This document shows, piece by piece, positions 1 through 5,419 of a stretch of DNA of 5,728 nt. Position 1 is the stretch's first letter, and the number at the start of each line of letters is the position of its first letter. Source of the stretch: Hyphomicrobiales bacterium (GTDB taxonomy: Bacteria; Pseudomonadota; Alphaproteobacteria; Rhizobiales; Beijerinckiaceae). The stretch lies in assembly GCA_027489835.1 (NCBI GenBank), contig JAIXZF010000373.1, positions 1 through 5,728 on the forward strand, in the 5' to 3' direction. A program made the position numbers and the translations under genes. The notes beneath the pieces are model-generated. The model was not told the origin of the DNA. It searched no databases and was given only the letters and a program-made list of their open reading frames with translations.

Positions 1-473
1 ACGGTCAGATCGTCGATCTTGCGGGCGCTGCGCAGCGTCGGCATGCGCGAAACGGTGACGCCCACCTGGCTCGCGTCGAAATGCGGCGCATCGCGCTTGA
101 GCACCTTCTCGACGTTCCACACCACGGCGTCGGCGTTGAAGGCCGAGCCGTCGTGAAATTTCACGCCGGGCCGCAGCTTGAACGTCCACTTGGTCTTGTC
201 CGCGGCGTCCACGGCCCACTCGGTCGCGAGGCCCGGAATGATGACGCTCGGCTTATCGGCCGAGGACAGATCCCAGGCGGTCAGCGCGTCATACATCGGT
301 ATGCCGGTGAACCGGTTGCCTTCGAAGCCCTGGTCGGGCTGGCCGTGGGTGCGAGGGATGTCCGCCGCCGTCATGCCGATGCGGAGGACTTTCTCCTGGG
401 CCGCCGCAGCCCCGACCATCATCGTGGTAGCGAGCAAGGCATGCGGCAGCAGGCGCAGAAAACGTATGGTCAT
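1..473 (-). CDS. ABC transporter substrate-binding protein, family 5 (N-terminal part, cut by window edge)
   Basis: This is the first 157 residues of a periplasmic solute-binding protein of the SBP_bac_5 (DppA/OppA/NikA-like) family, which delivers peptides, opines or similar solutes to an ABC permease. Residues 1-25 are a Sec signal peptide: basic MTIRFLR, a hydrophobic core, then GAAAA before QEK. The mature start KVLRIGMTAADIP is typical. The family hallmark spans residues 80-120: PGLATEWAVD, then WTFKLRPGVKFHDGS, then FNADAVVWN. The start at 473 is supported by a GGGAGAG Shine-Dalgarno (plus 478-484), about 6 bases from the ATG. Family members are usually about 500-550 residues, so roughly 70% lies beyond base 1; no stop or frameshift is seen inside the window. 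It is divergent from the racemase gene. The substrate cannot be told from this fragment; permease and ATPase genes would be expected to the left. Confidence 0.93.
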   Translation of the reverse strand, partial: MTIRFLRLLPHALLATTMMVGAAAAQEKVLRIGMTAADIPRTHGQPDQGFEGNRFTGIPMYDALTAWDLSSADKPSVIIPGLATEWAVDAADKTKWTFKLRPGVKFHDGSAFNADAVVWNVEKVLKRDAPHFDASQVGVTVSRMPTLRSARKIDDLT

Positions 474-708
474 AGAACTCTCCCGGGCTGGCCTTCATCC
501 GCTGCGTTCCAGTTCGCGCGGCAGGCCTGGCGGTCCGGTTCAGCAACGGTCGTGCCAACGGGCGCACACGGCCTCGATCGTCGCCGTCTGTGGCTTTTCC
601 TACGGGCATGGCATCGATGGCCGGCCTGCCCTATGGATGGCGAGGCAGGCGGCCAGCCCACTGCCCATTGTTTAGGCAGCTTAGCTTCAAGCGGAGCAGT
701 TTCGCGCC
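474..708. promoter_or_regulatory. Divergent intergenic region between the binding-protein and racemase genes
   Basis: These 235 bases separate two divergent genes and so must hold the promoters of both. I see no convincing -35/-10 pair on either strand and no credible small gene; the open frames crossing it have no family character. The racemase side has a GGAG at 693-696, 12 bases before the ATG, which is a long spacing and a weak signal. An inverted repeat at 619-654 is listed separately. A shared regulator for uptake and catabolism is plausible but not shown. Confidence 0.5.
619..654. repeat. Inverted repeat upstream of the racemase gene
   Basis: GGCCGGCCTGCC (619-630) faces GGCAGGCGGCC (644-654) across a 13-base loop. 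It gives a 7-bp perfect stem, a one-base bulge and 4 more pairs. It could be an operator or an RNA hairpin in the racemase leader. GC-rich DNA produces such repeats by chance, so no role is assigned. Confidence 0.35.
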
Positions 709-1443
709 ATGCGCCTTCTCGTCATCAACCCGAACACAACCGAAGCCATGACCGCGAAGGTCGCCGACGCAGCCCGCGTCGCGCTGCCGGGCGTCGCGAT
801 CACGGCGGTCACGGGCCGTTTCGGGCCGCGCTACATCGCCAGCCGCGCAAGCTTCGCCATCGCGGGCCATGCGGCGCTCGATGCCTACGCTGCCCATGCC
901 GATGAGCACGATGCGGTGCTGCTGGCTTGCTTCGGCGACCCGGCGCTGGACGCGCTGCGTGAAATCTCGCCAGTGCCGGTGATCGGCCTCGTCGAGGCCG
1001 CCTGCCGGGAGGCGGCGCAGGGCGGACGCCGCTTCGCCATCGTCACGGGCGGCGAGCGCTGGGGCCCCATGCTGACCGAGATGATCGCCGCGCGTGGCCT
1101 CGGCGCGCAACTGGCCGCGATCCGCACCGTGGCGCCCACCGGCGGCGACATCGCGCGCGATCCGGAGGGCTCGGCTTCCATGCTGGCCGAGGCCTGCCAG
1201 GCCTGCGTCCGCGAAGCCGGAGCGCAGGCCGTCATCCTCGGCGGCGCGGGCCTCATCGGTCTCACCGCCATCATCGCGGACCGCGTGGACGCCGATGTCA
1301 TCTGCTCCAACGAGGCCGGCTTCCGGGCGGCGGCCGATGCCCTTGCCGCGTCCGCGCGCCATCCTGAAGCCGGCACCGGCGCGGTCGAGACCACCGGGCT
1401 GTCCCCTGCCCTCGCCGGGCTGATGGCACGCGGCCACCTCTGA
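709..1443 (+). CDS. Asp/Glu/hydantoin racemase family protein
   Basis: This 244-residue protein belongs to the Asp/Glu/hydantoin racemase superfamily (PF01177), cytosolic cofactor-independent racemases or decarboxylases that usually work with two opposed cysteines. The opening MRLLVINPNTTEAMT is the family's characteristic first strand and substrate-binding loop. The first catalytic cysteine is Cys74 in LLACFGDPAL. Other conserved blocks are SPVPVIGLVEA (about 87-97), FAIVTGGERW (about 109-118) and VAPTGGDIARDP (141-152). The second-cysteine motif, usually LGCAG, reads ILGGAG with Gly179 in the cysteine position; another cysteine lies at 199 (VICSNEAG). The length fits the hydantoin racemase branch (about 230-250). 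I would therefore not call it HyuE; the substrate is unknown. The start is the first residue of the conserved motif, with GGAG 12 bases upstream. Divergence from an ABC binding-protein gene suggests catabolism of an imported amino acid-like compound, which is inference. Confidence 0.88.
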   Translation: MRLLVINPNTTEAMTAKVADAARVALPGVAITAVTGRFGPRYIASRASFAIAGHAALDAYAAHADEHDAVLLACFGDPALDALREISPVPVIGLVEAACREAAQGGRRFAIVTGGERWGPMLTEMIAARGLGAQLAAIRTVAPTGGDIARDPEGSASMLAEACQACVREAGAQAVILGGAGLIGLTAIIADRVDADVICSNEAGFRAAADALAASARHPEAGTGAVETTGLSPALAGLMARGHL

Positions 1444-1451
1444 GGCGGAGA

Positions 1452-1478
1452 AGCCGGCGCCGCGGAACGAGGCCGGCT
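1452..1478. terminator. Possible hairpin between convergent genes
   Basis: AGCCGGC (1452-1458) pairs perfectly with GCCGGCT (1472-1478) across a 13-base loop. It sits in the 55-base gap between the racemase stop and the stop of the convergent ompW gene. No T-run follows on either strand, so it is at best a weak or factor-assisted terminator serving both genes. Confidence 0.35.
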
Positions 1479-1498
1479 CCTGTCGCCAGGATGCGCCG

Positions 1499-2197
1499 TC
1501 AGAACTTGTAGGTGACGCCCACGCCGATCAGCCAGGGATCGAGGTCGAGCTTGGCCTTGACCGGCACAGGGCCGGGCAGGAAGCCCTTGGCCGTCGGGCG
1601 CAGGAAGAGCTTCTTGACGTCGACGTTCAGGCCCCAATTCTGGTTGATCATGTAGTCGAAGCCGACCTGAAGCGCGACGCCGGCCGCATTGCTCACCTGG
1701 AAGTTGGCCAGCGCGTTCGACTTCTCGCCGTAGAACACCGTGTAGTTCACGCCGACGCCGACATAGGGCTTGAACGCGCCGAAATCGGTGAAGTGATATT
1801 GCAGCGTCAGCGTGGGCGGCAGCAGCCAGACCGAGCCGAGCTTGCCGAGGCCCGCGAGCGCCCCCGCGCCCTTGGCCGAATGCGGCGTCGTGCCGAGAAT
1901 GAGTTCGGCAGCGATGTTCTTGGTGAAGAAGTAGGTGATGTCGAGTTCCGGCACCAGCGTGTTGGAGATGTCGGTCTTGCCGCCGGGGACCAGCGCGAGC
2001 GGCGCGCCGGCATAGACCTTGGAGCCGTCATTCGGCACGACGAACAGGCCGCGCACGCGCAGCATCCAGGGATTCCAGGTCACCGGGGCGAGATAGGGCT
2101 CCTGCTTGCGGGCGGGCAGGTCGGCCGCGCCGGCAGCGGCGCTGATCGTGCCCGCCAACAGCAGGCCCGCGAGCGCGGTCTTCAAGGTCTTGATCAT
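1499..2197 (-). CDS. ompW: OmpW-family outer membrane beta-barrel protein
   Basis: This 232-residue protein is an OmpW-family (PF03922) eight-stranded outer membrane barrel, thought to form a narrow hydrophobic channel for small or nonpolar compounds. Residues 1-24 are a signal peptide (MIKTLK, hydrophobic core, AGA before ADLPARK); the AxA site A22-G23-A24 gives a mature end of Ala25-Asp26. Family blocks are WMLRVRGLFVVPND (44-57), FFTKNIAAELILGTTPHS (about 90-108), LPPTLTLQYHF (126-136), FKPYVGVGVNYTVFY (142-156), VGFDYMINQNWGLNVDVK (178-195) and the last strand PWLIGVGVTYKF. The terminal Phe is the usual signal for the barrel assembly machinery. The start is supported by GAGG (plus 2206-2209) 8 bases upstream. 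A perfect FNR/FixK dyad lies about 72 bases upstream of the start, and ompW genes of other bacteria are FNR-controlled. It is divergent from an L,D-transpeptidase gene. Family confidence is high; the transported compound is unknown. Confidence 0.95.
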   Translation of the reverse strand: MIKTLKTALAGLLLAGTISAAAGAADLPARKQEPYLAPVTWNPWMLRVRGLFVVPNDGSKVYAGAPLALVPGGKTDISNTLVPELDITYFFTKNIAAELILGTTPHSAKGAGALAGLGKLGSVWLLPPTLTLQYHFTDFGAFKPYVGVGVNYTVFYGEKSNALANFQVSNAAGVALQVGFDYMINQNWGLNVDVKKLFLRPTAKGFLPGPVPVKAKLDLDPWLIGVGVTYKF

Positions 2198-2431
2198 GAT
2201 GGTTGCCTCATTCGGGAAGTCTTGCGGCTTCGACGACTGAACGGCTAGGCGCCGGTTGCTTGTGGGGCTTGATCTGGATCAAGCGCTGGTCTCGCCTTCG
2301 CGACTCCACGACTGGCTGTGGCGCAGAAGTCACAAATCCGCCCCATCTTCATCGTCTGTCAAGAATGTTCCCGAACCGGACGGTGACGTTTCCCGGCTAC
2401 GACTCCCCGCCTCTGATGAGGGAGGGGTCAC
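2198..2431. promoter_or_regulatory. Divergent ompW / L,D-transpeptidase control region
   Basis: These 234 bases hold the start signals of both divergent genes. The FNR/FixK dyad at 2267-2284 is the one strong element. On the minus strand a perfect TTGACA (plus TGTCAA, about 2358-2363) points toward ompW, but I find no good -10 at the right distance. Toward the transpeptidase no clear promoter is seen; a strong Shine-Dalgarno (2420-2427) ends the region. No small gene is supported here. Confidence 0.6.
2267..2284 (-). promoter_or_regulatory. FNR/FixK/Anr-type binding site upstream of ompW
   Basis: The core TTGATCTGGATCAA (2269-2282) matches the FNR-family consensus TTGAT-N4-ATCAA at every defined base. 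The symmetry extends to 8-bp arms, GCTTGATC and GATCAAGC, around a central TG. If the site acts as a class II activator centred at -41.5, ompW transcription would begin near 2234, giving a leader of about 37 bases; TAGCCG (minus, plus 2242-2247) lies close to the expected -10 but is a poor match. Toward the transpeptidase the same geometry meets no -10-like sequence, so ompW is the more likely target. Which regulator (FNR, FnrL or FixK) binds cannot be told. Confidence 0.8.
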
Positions 2432-2938
2432 ATGCGTCGTATCGGATGTCTTGGGCTTGCGGCTGCACTGGCGCTGCTGGCTTGGCCGGCACAGGCGCGC
2501 GAAGTCGTCCCCTTCGCGGACCCGCGCTTCGAGCCGGGCACAGTCGTGGTCCGCACCGCGGAGCGCAGGCTCTATCTCGTCACCGCGCCCGGACAGGCCA
2601 TCCGCTACACCGTCGCCGTCGGCAAGGCCGGCAAGCAGTGGGTCGGCGTGAAGTATGTCGAGGAGATGCAGGTCGAGCCGGCCTGGGCGCCTCCCAGCTC
2701 CGTCAAGCGGGACAACCCGCATTTGCCGAACGTCATCAGGGGCGGAGCGCCGAACAACCCGATGGGCGCCCGCGCCATCGGCCTCGGGCCGGGCGGCCAG
2801 TATGCGATCCACGGCACCAACGTGCCGGGCAGCATCGGCGCTGCCGCCTCCTACGGATGCTTCCGGATGCACAATCATGACGTTGTGGATCTTTACCAGC
2901 GCGTGCGCATCGGCACGCCCGTGGTGGTTCTGCGCTGA
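2432..2938 (+). CDS. Secreted L,D-transpeptidase (YkuD domain)
   Basis: This 168-residue protein is a periplasmic L,D-transpeptidase (PF03734). Such enzymes use an active-site cysteine to cleave the third peptide bond of a peptidoglycan tetrapeptide and pass the acyl group to another stem peptide, an amino acid or a protein. Residues 1-22 are a signal peptide ending AQA before REVVPF. The YkuD domain fills about 38-168, beginning GTVVVRTAERRLYLV. The active site is intact: His127 in YAIHGTN, then Ser140, Gly142, Cys143 and Arg145 in SYGCFRMHN. There is no LysM or other peptidoglycan-binding domain, so this is a minimal single-domain enzyme, a form common in Hyphomicrobiales, which often carry many paralogues. 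The start has a strong GGGAGGGG (2420-2427), with GGAGG 6 bases before the ATG. It is divergent from ompW. Whether it makes 3-3 crosslinks, exchanges amino acids or anchors outer membrane proteins is not decided by sequence. Confidence 0.95.
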   Translation: MRRIGCLGLAAALALLAWPAQAREVVPFADPRFEPGTVVVRTAERRLYLVTAPGQAIRYTVAVGKAGKQWVGVKYVEEMQVEPAWAPPSSVKRDNPHLPNVIRGGAPNNPMGARAIGLGPGGQYAIHGTNVPGSIGAAASYGCFRMHNHDVVDLYQRVRIGTPVVVLR

Positions 2939-3024
2939 ACGGGCTCTGTATTCGCGGTCCAGGGGCCAGTTTTCGGCCGGGTACCCCACGAAATGCCTCT
3001 CGCCACTCGAAGCGAAACGTGGTT

Positions 3025-3052
3025 ATCGTCACGAGGTCGTGAGCGATCACGA
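3025..3052 (+). promoter_or_regulatory. Candidate operator: dyad plus third half-site upstream of the DUF2853 gene
   Basis: TCACGA (3029-3034) and TCGTGA (3037-3042) form a perfect 6-bp dyad around GG. ATCG (3025-3028) and CGAT (3044-3047) extend it, with one unpaired base on the right. A third copy, TCACGA, follows at 3047-3052, 18 bp after the first. The two-base centre is too tight for an RNA hairpin, which favours a protein-binding site. It ends 42 bases before the ATG of the DUF2853 gene. No matching regulator was identified. Confidence 0.45.
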
Positions 3053-3082
3053 GCCGGGTGACAACAATAGCCGTAAGCCAAA

Positions 3083-3088
3083 GAGGGG
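3083..3088 (+). promoter_or_regulatory. Ribosome binding site deciding the DUF2853 start
   Basis: GAGGGG lies 6 bases before the ATG at 3095 and 15 bases before a second in-frame ATG at 3104. The spacing favours the first ATG. Confidence 0.7.
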
Positions 3089-3094
3089 CTCACT

Positions 3095-3412
3095 ATGGAC
3101 CATATGGCCGACCTGAAGAAGTTCGCGAAGAAACCCATCAACGAAGCGGCCGCCGCCGGGATGATCAAGTCCTACGCGCTCGTCATGAGCAAGCCGGACA
3201 CCCGCTACGTCGCCTGCTCCGACACGACCGAACTCGATCGGGTCCGCGAGAATTTCCTCAAGAAGAAGCTGGGCCTGAAGTCCGCCGACATGGACGCCTC
3301 GATCAAGGCGATCTGCGAGCACATGAAGGCCGACCGCACCAAGTCGCGCCTGACCTTTTACTATCTCCTCGCCGAACATTACGGCAAGCTGGACATGTTC
3401 GTGAAGAAGTGA
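3095..3412 (+). CDS. DUF2853 family protein
   Basis: This 105-residue protein resembles the DUF2853 family (PF11015), small soluble proteins found in Alphaproteobacteria and some other groups with no established function. Family-like stretches are the strand with VACSDTTELDRVRENFLKKKLGL (about 39-61), the following segment SADMDASIKAICEHMK (63-78), and the tail RLTFYYLLAEHY near 85-96, where family members typically have a similar FYYLL block. It has no signal peptide or membrane segment, is rich in Lys, and is probably cytosolic and mostly helical. The start at 3095 is chosen over 3104 by Shine-Dalgarno spacing. It stands alone: the transpeptidase gene ends 156 bases upstream, a candidate operator precedes it, and an intrinsic terminator follows, so it is probably its own transcription unit. 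Its role is unknown. Confidence 0.85.
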   Translation: MDHMADLKKFAKKPINEAAAAGMIKSYALVMSKPDTRYVACSDTTELDRVRENFLKKKLGLKSADMDASIKAICEHMKADRTKSRLTFYYLLAEHYGKLDMFVKK

Positions 3413-3450
3413 GCCGGCCAGGCGCGCTTTCGCAGCCGCCGGACGAACGA

Positions 3451-3474
3451 CGCGCCCCGAAAGGGCGCGTTTTT
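3451..3474 (+). terminator. Rho-independent terminator after the DUF2853 gene
   Basis: CGCGCCC (3451-3457) and GGGCGCG (3463-3469) form a perfect 7-bp stem around the loop CGAAA, followed directly by TTTTT (3470-3474). It lies 38 bases past the DUF2853 stop. The convergent cyclopropane synthase gene ends 10 bases beyond it; read on the minus strand the same hairpin lacks a clear T-run, so it may stop that transcript only partly. Confidence 0.9.
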
Positions 3475-3484
3475 CATGTCGGGA

Positions 3485-4795
3485 TCAGCCGCGCGGCGCG
3501 TAGAGATCCGCGCGGGTGAACGGCAGCCCCGAAGGCCCCTTGCTCCGCTTTGACGCCAGCGTCTGGTTGATGAAGAGCCCGCCCCGCCCGAAGGCCAGCG
3601 ACACGCCGGCGAGATAGAGCAGCCACAGCCGCGTCTTCTCGGCGCCGACCAGGCTGTCCGCTTCTGCCCTGCGCGCATCGAGCCGGCGCCACCACAGTTC
3701 GGTGGTGCGCTGGTAGTTCTCGCGCCAGCCCTCGACGTCGTGGACCTCGAAGCCCGTGCGCTCGAGGTTGGCGACGGACATGCCGAGATGGTCGAGCTCG
3801 CCGCCCGGGAAGATGTACCGAATGATCGCCCGGGCCTCGCTGTTCAGCTTGCCGAACTTGCGGTCGTCCTTCTTGGCCCGCCGGCAGATGGTGTGGTGCA
3901 GGTAGAGCCCGCGCGGCGCCAAGAGCCGGTTGACCGTCTGGAAGTAGCGCAGATGGTTGGCGAGCCCGACATGCTCGAACATGCCGATCGAGGCGATCTT
4001 GTCGAATTGCCCTTCCAGCGTGCCGTAATCCTTCAGGTGCAGGGTGATGCGGTCCGACAGGCCCCTTGCGGCGATCTTTTCTTGCGCCAGCTTGAGCTGC
4101 TCCTCGGCCAGCGTCACGCCATGGGCCTCGACGCCGTAATGCTCGGCGGCATGGCAGACCAGCGCGCCCCATCCGCATCCGATGTCGAGGAAGCGGTCGC
4201 CGGGCTTGAGCCGGAGCTTGCGGCAGATCATGTCGAGCTTGTCGAACTGCGCCCTGTCGATGTCGCCATGGTCCTCGGTGAAGTAGGCGCAGGAGTAGAC
4301 CATCTCCCTGTCGAGGAAGAGCCGGTAGAAATCGTTCGAGACGTCGTAGTGATAGGCGATGTTGGCCTTGTTGGTCGAAGGCTTGCCGTCGCGCTCGATC
4401 TCGTCTCCGCGCACCGCGTCGAGCACGCTGGGAGGCCCCCGGTCCACCGACCAGAAGCGCCGGACGACATCGAGCGCCGCGAGCTTCGACACGCCGCGGA
4501 TGGCGCGGGTCACCTTGCCCTCGGGGCGGGCCGCCGCAACGTCGAAGACGCTGCCGTTGACGATGTCGAGCCGGCCGGCGACGTGCAGCTTGATCAGCGT
4601 GTCGGCGCGCGGCCGGCGCACCAGCGACGAGACGACGCCTTCGTCGGCGAAGGCGATCATCAGCCCGTCCTCCGGCCAGGACGCCGGCACGCGGCTGCCA
4701 TCCCAGAGGCGGAACCCGAGCTTGAGCCCGAGCCGGGAATGGACGTCGGCCAGGAGCCGGGTGATCGCCTTGAGGCGCTGGGTCGGGTCGGACAT
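3485..4795 (-). CDS. cfa: Cyclopropane-fatty-acyl-phospholipid synthase family methyltransferase
   Basis: This 436-residue protein matches the Cfa family (PF02353), which transfers a methylene group from S-adenosylmethionine to the double bond of unsaturated acyl chains in membrane phospholipids, often in stationary phase or acid stress. The N-terminal domain (about 20-90) has the lipid-presenting pattern LGFRLWDGSRVP, then HVAGRLDIVNGSVFD. The catalytic domain has YHYDVSNDFYRLFLD (148-162), SAM motif I LDIGCGWG (203-210), GVTLAEEQ (226-233), GMFEHVG (271-277) and RYIFPGGEL (326-334). All five residues matching the E. coli bicarbonate ligands are present: Cys169, Glu274, His301, Ile303, Tyr361. 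The residue after HTI, Gly in E. coli Cfa, is Cys304. The frame stays open to an ATG at 4945, but the start at 4795 has GGAG (plus 4802-4805) 6 bases upstream and avoids an 89-base overlap with the nuclease gene. That gene lies 61 bases upstream on the same strand, so co-transcription is likely. Related fatty acid methyltransferases are possible alternatives. Confidence 0.92.
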   Translation of the reverse strand: MSDPTQRLKAITRLLADVHSRLGLKLGFRLWDGSRVPASWPEDGLMIAFADEGVVSSLVRRPRADTLIKLHVAGRLDIVNGSVFDVAAARPEGKVTRAIRGVSKLAALDVVRRFWSVDRGPPSVLDAVRGDEIERDGKPSTNKANIAYHYDVSNDFYRLFLDREMVYSCAYFTEDHGDIDRAQFDKLDMICRKLRLKPGDRFLDIGCGWGALVCHAAEHYGVEAHGVTLAEEQLKLAQEKIAARGLSDRITLHLKDYGTLEGQFDKIASIGMFEHVGLANHLRYFQTVNRLLAPRGLYLHHTICRRAKKDDRKFGKLNSEARAIIRYIFPGGELDHLGMSVANLERTGFEVHDVEGWRENYQRTTELWWRRLDARRAEADSLVGAEKTRLWLLYLAGVSLAFGRGGLFINQTLASKRSKGPSGLPFTRADLYAPRG

Positions 4796-4819
4796 GGATG
4801 TCTCCGGGCGGATGCCGCA

Positions 4820-4836
4820 GGCGTCGCAGGGACGCC
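4820..4836 (-). repeat. Hairpin in the nuclease-cfa intergenic gap
   Basis: GGCGTC (4820-4825) and GACGCC (4831-4836) form a perfect 6-bp stem with a 5-base loop, in the 61 bases between the nuclease stop and the cfa start. No T-run follows on the minus strand, so it is not an intrinsic terminator. It may affect RNA stability or be chance. Confidence 0.35.
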
Positions 4837-4856
4837 GGGCCGCGGTCGCGGGGATG

Positions 4857-5405
4857 TCAGCGCAGGCCGGCTTCGCACCAGCTTCCGCGTCGGCCTCCGC
4901 GATAGGGCCGCGCCAGCCCCTCGGCAAGCAGTTTCGCGCCGGCATCCTCGCCAGCGGGGGTCCGGATGCGGGCGAGGACCCGGCCGAAATACTTGTCGGG
5001 GCCGAGTTCGCTGAGCACCACCGCCTGCCCGACGACCAGCCCTTCGAGCCGTCGCCTCGCCGCGAGGGCGCGATCGCGCTCCGAACCGCACGCGCCCCGC
5101 ATCTCGGGCGCGTCGATGCCCCTGAGCCGCACCTTTGTCACGATCTCCTGCCCGATCCAGACATTGACCCTGACCTCCACCGTGTCGCCGTCGATCACCG
5201 ACGTCACACGCGCCGGATAGGAGCCGGCCGGGCCCGGCATCTGGCCGGGCGCCTCATGAGCAGGATCGGTCGCCGCCCGCTTCTCGGAAGCCGGATCCAC
5301 ATGGCGCAGCGGCAGCGGCAGCTCCGCGGCAACGAAGCCGGACAGGAGTCCGAGCCCGAAGGCGGGAAGATGAAGCCATAGCCGGAGCATGCCGTGTTCT
5401 GGCAT
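4857..5405 (-). CDS. Thermonuclease (SNase-like) domain protein, exported or membrane-anchored
   Basis: This 182-residue protein has a staphylococcal nuclease-like OB-fold domain (PF00565), a calcium-dependent family cleaving DNA and RNA. The domain covers about 63-170. Residues matching the S. aureus active site are present: Asp74 in VIDGDTVEV, Arg93 in VRLRGIDAPE, Asp98 and Glu101 in the same block, and Arg142 in DKYFGRVLA. Residues 7-28 (LRLWLHLPAFGLGLLSGFVAA) are hydrophobic with no clear cleavage site, so it is either a signal peptide or an N-terminal anchor; a Pro/Ala-rich linker (about 37-62) follows. The start is uncertain: the ATG at 5405 has a GGAG only one base away, while the ATG at 5390 has the same GGAG 16 bases away. 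A stop codon at 5430-5432 rules out longer forms. The gene lies between the SDHAF4-like gene (80 bases upstream) and cfa (61 bases downstream), all on the minus strand. Its biological substrate is unknown. Confidence 0.9.
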   Translation of the reverse strand: MPEHGMLRLWLHLPAFGLGLLSGFVAAELPLPLRHVDPASEKRAATDPAHEAPGQMPGPAGSYPARVTSVIDGDTVEVRVNVWIGQEIVTKVRLRGIDAPEMRGACGSERDRALAARRRLEGLVVGQAVVLSELGPDKYFGRVLARIRTPAGEDAGAKLLAEGLARPYRGGRRGSWCEAGLR

Positions 5406-5406
5406 A

Positions 5407-5410
5407 CTCC
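5407..5410 (-). promoter_or_regulatory. Badly spaced Shine-Dalgarno at the nuclease start
   Basis: The only GGAG upstream is one base from the ATG at 5405 and 16 bases from the ATG at 5390. Neither spacing is normal, and no GTG, TTG or other usual start lies between them. Initiation may be inefficient or depend little on the Shine-Dalgarno. Confidence 0.5.
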
Positions 5411-5419
5411 GATCGTCAT

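Noticed and set aside
81..905. A 274-codon plus-strand frame covering the divergent promoter region
   Set aside because: It runs opposite the binding-protein gene and into the racemase in another frame, with no recognisable domain.
631..1437. A 268-codon minus-strand frame opposite the racemase gene
   Set aside because: The plus-strand frame carries the racemase-family motifs; this one has only Gly/Arg/Asp-rich sequence.
2358..2363. Perfect minus-strand TTGACA as an ompW promoter -35
   Set aside because: No acceptable -10 is found 16-18 bases downstream, so it is not reported as a promoter on its own.
2369..2378. GTTCCCGAAC, a short dyad resembling part of an SOS box
   Set aside because: The arms are only 4 bp and the spacing fits neither the alphaproteobacterial GTTC-N7-GTTC nor the GAAC-N4-GTTC form; it is probably chance.
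2962..2992. GGCC-AGTTTTC-GGCC and GGGTACCC as a terminator after the L,D-transpeptidase gene
   Set aside because: The stem is only 4 bp and no T-run follows; it is not a convincing intrinsic terminator.
4796..4945. A 50-residue N-terminal extension of the Cfa homologue
   Set aside because: It would overlap the nuclease gene by 89 bases, has no Cfa-like sequence, and the internal ATG at 4795 has a well-placed GGAG.
3740..5014. A 424-codon open frame on the plus strand, antisense to the cfa gene and part of the nuclease gene
   Set aside because: It lies opposite genes with clear family motifs, has low-complexity Arg/Asp/Val-rich composition and no recognisable domain, which is typical of antisense frames in GC-rich DNA.
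4359..5381. A 340-codon open frame on the plus strand across cfa and the nuclease gene
   Set aside because: It is Ser/Arg/Pro-rich with no family character and is a shadow of two well-supported minus-strand genes.
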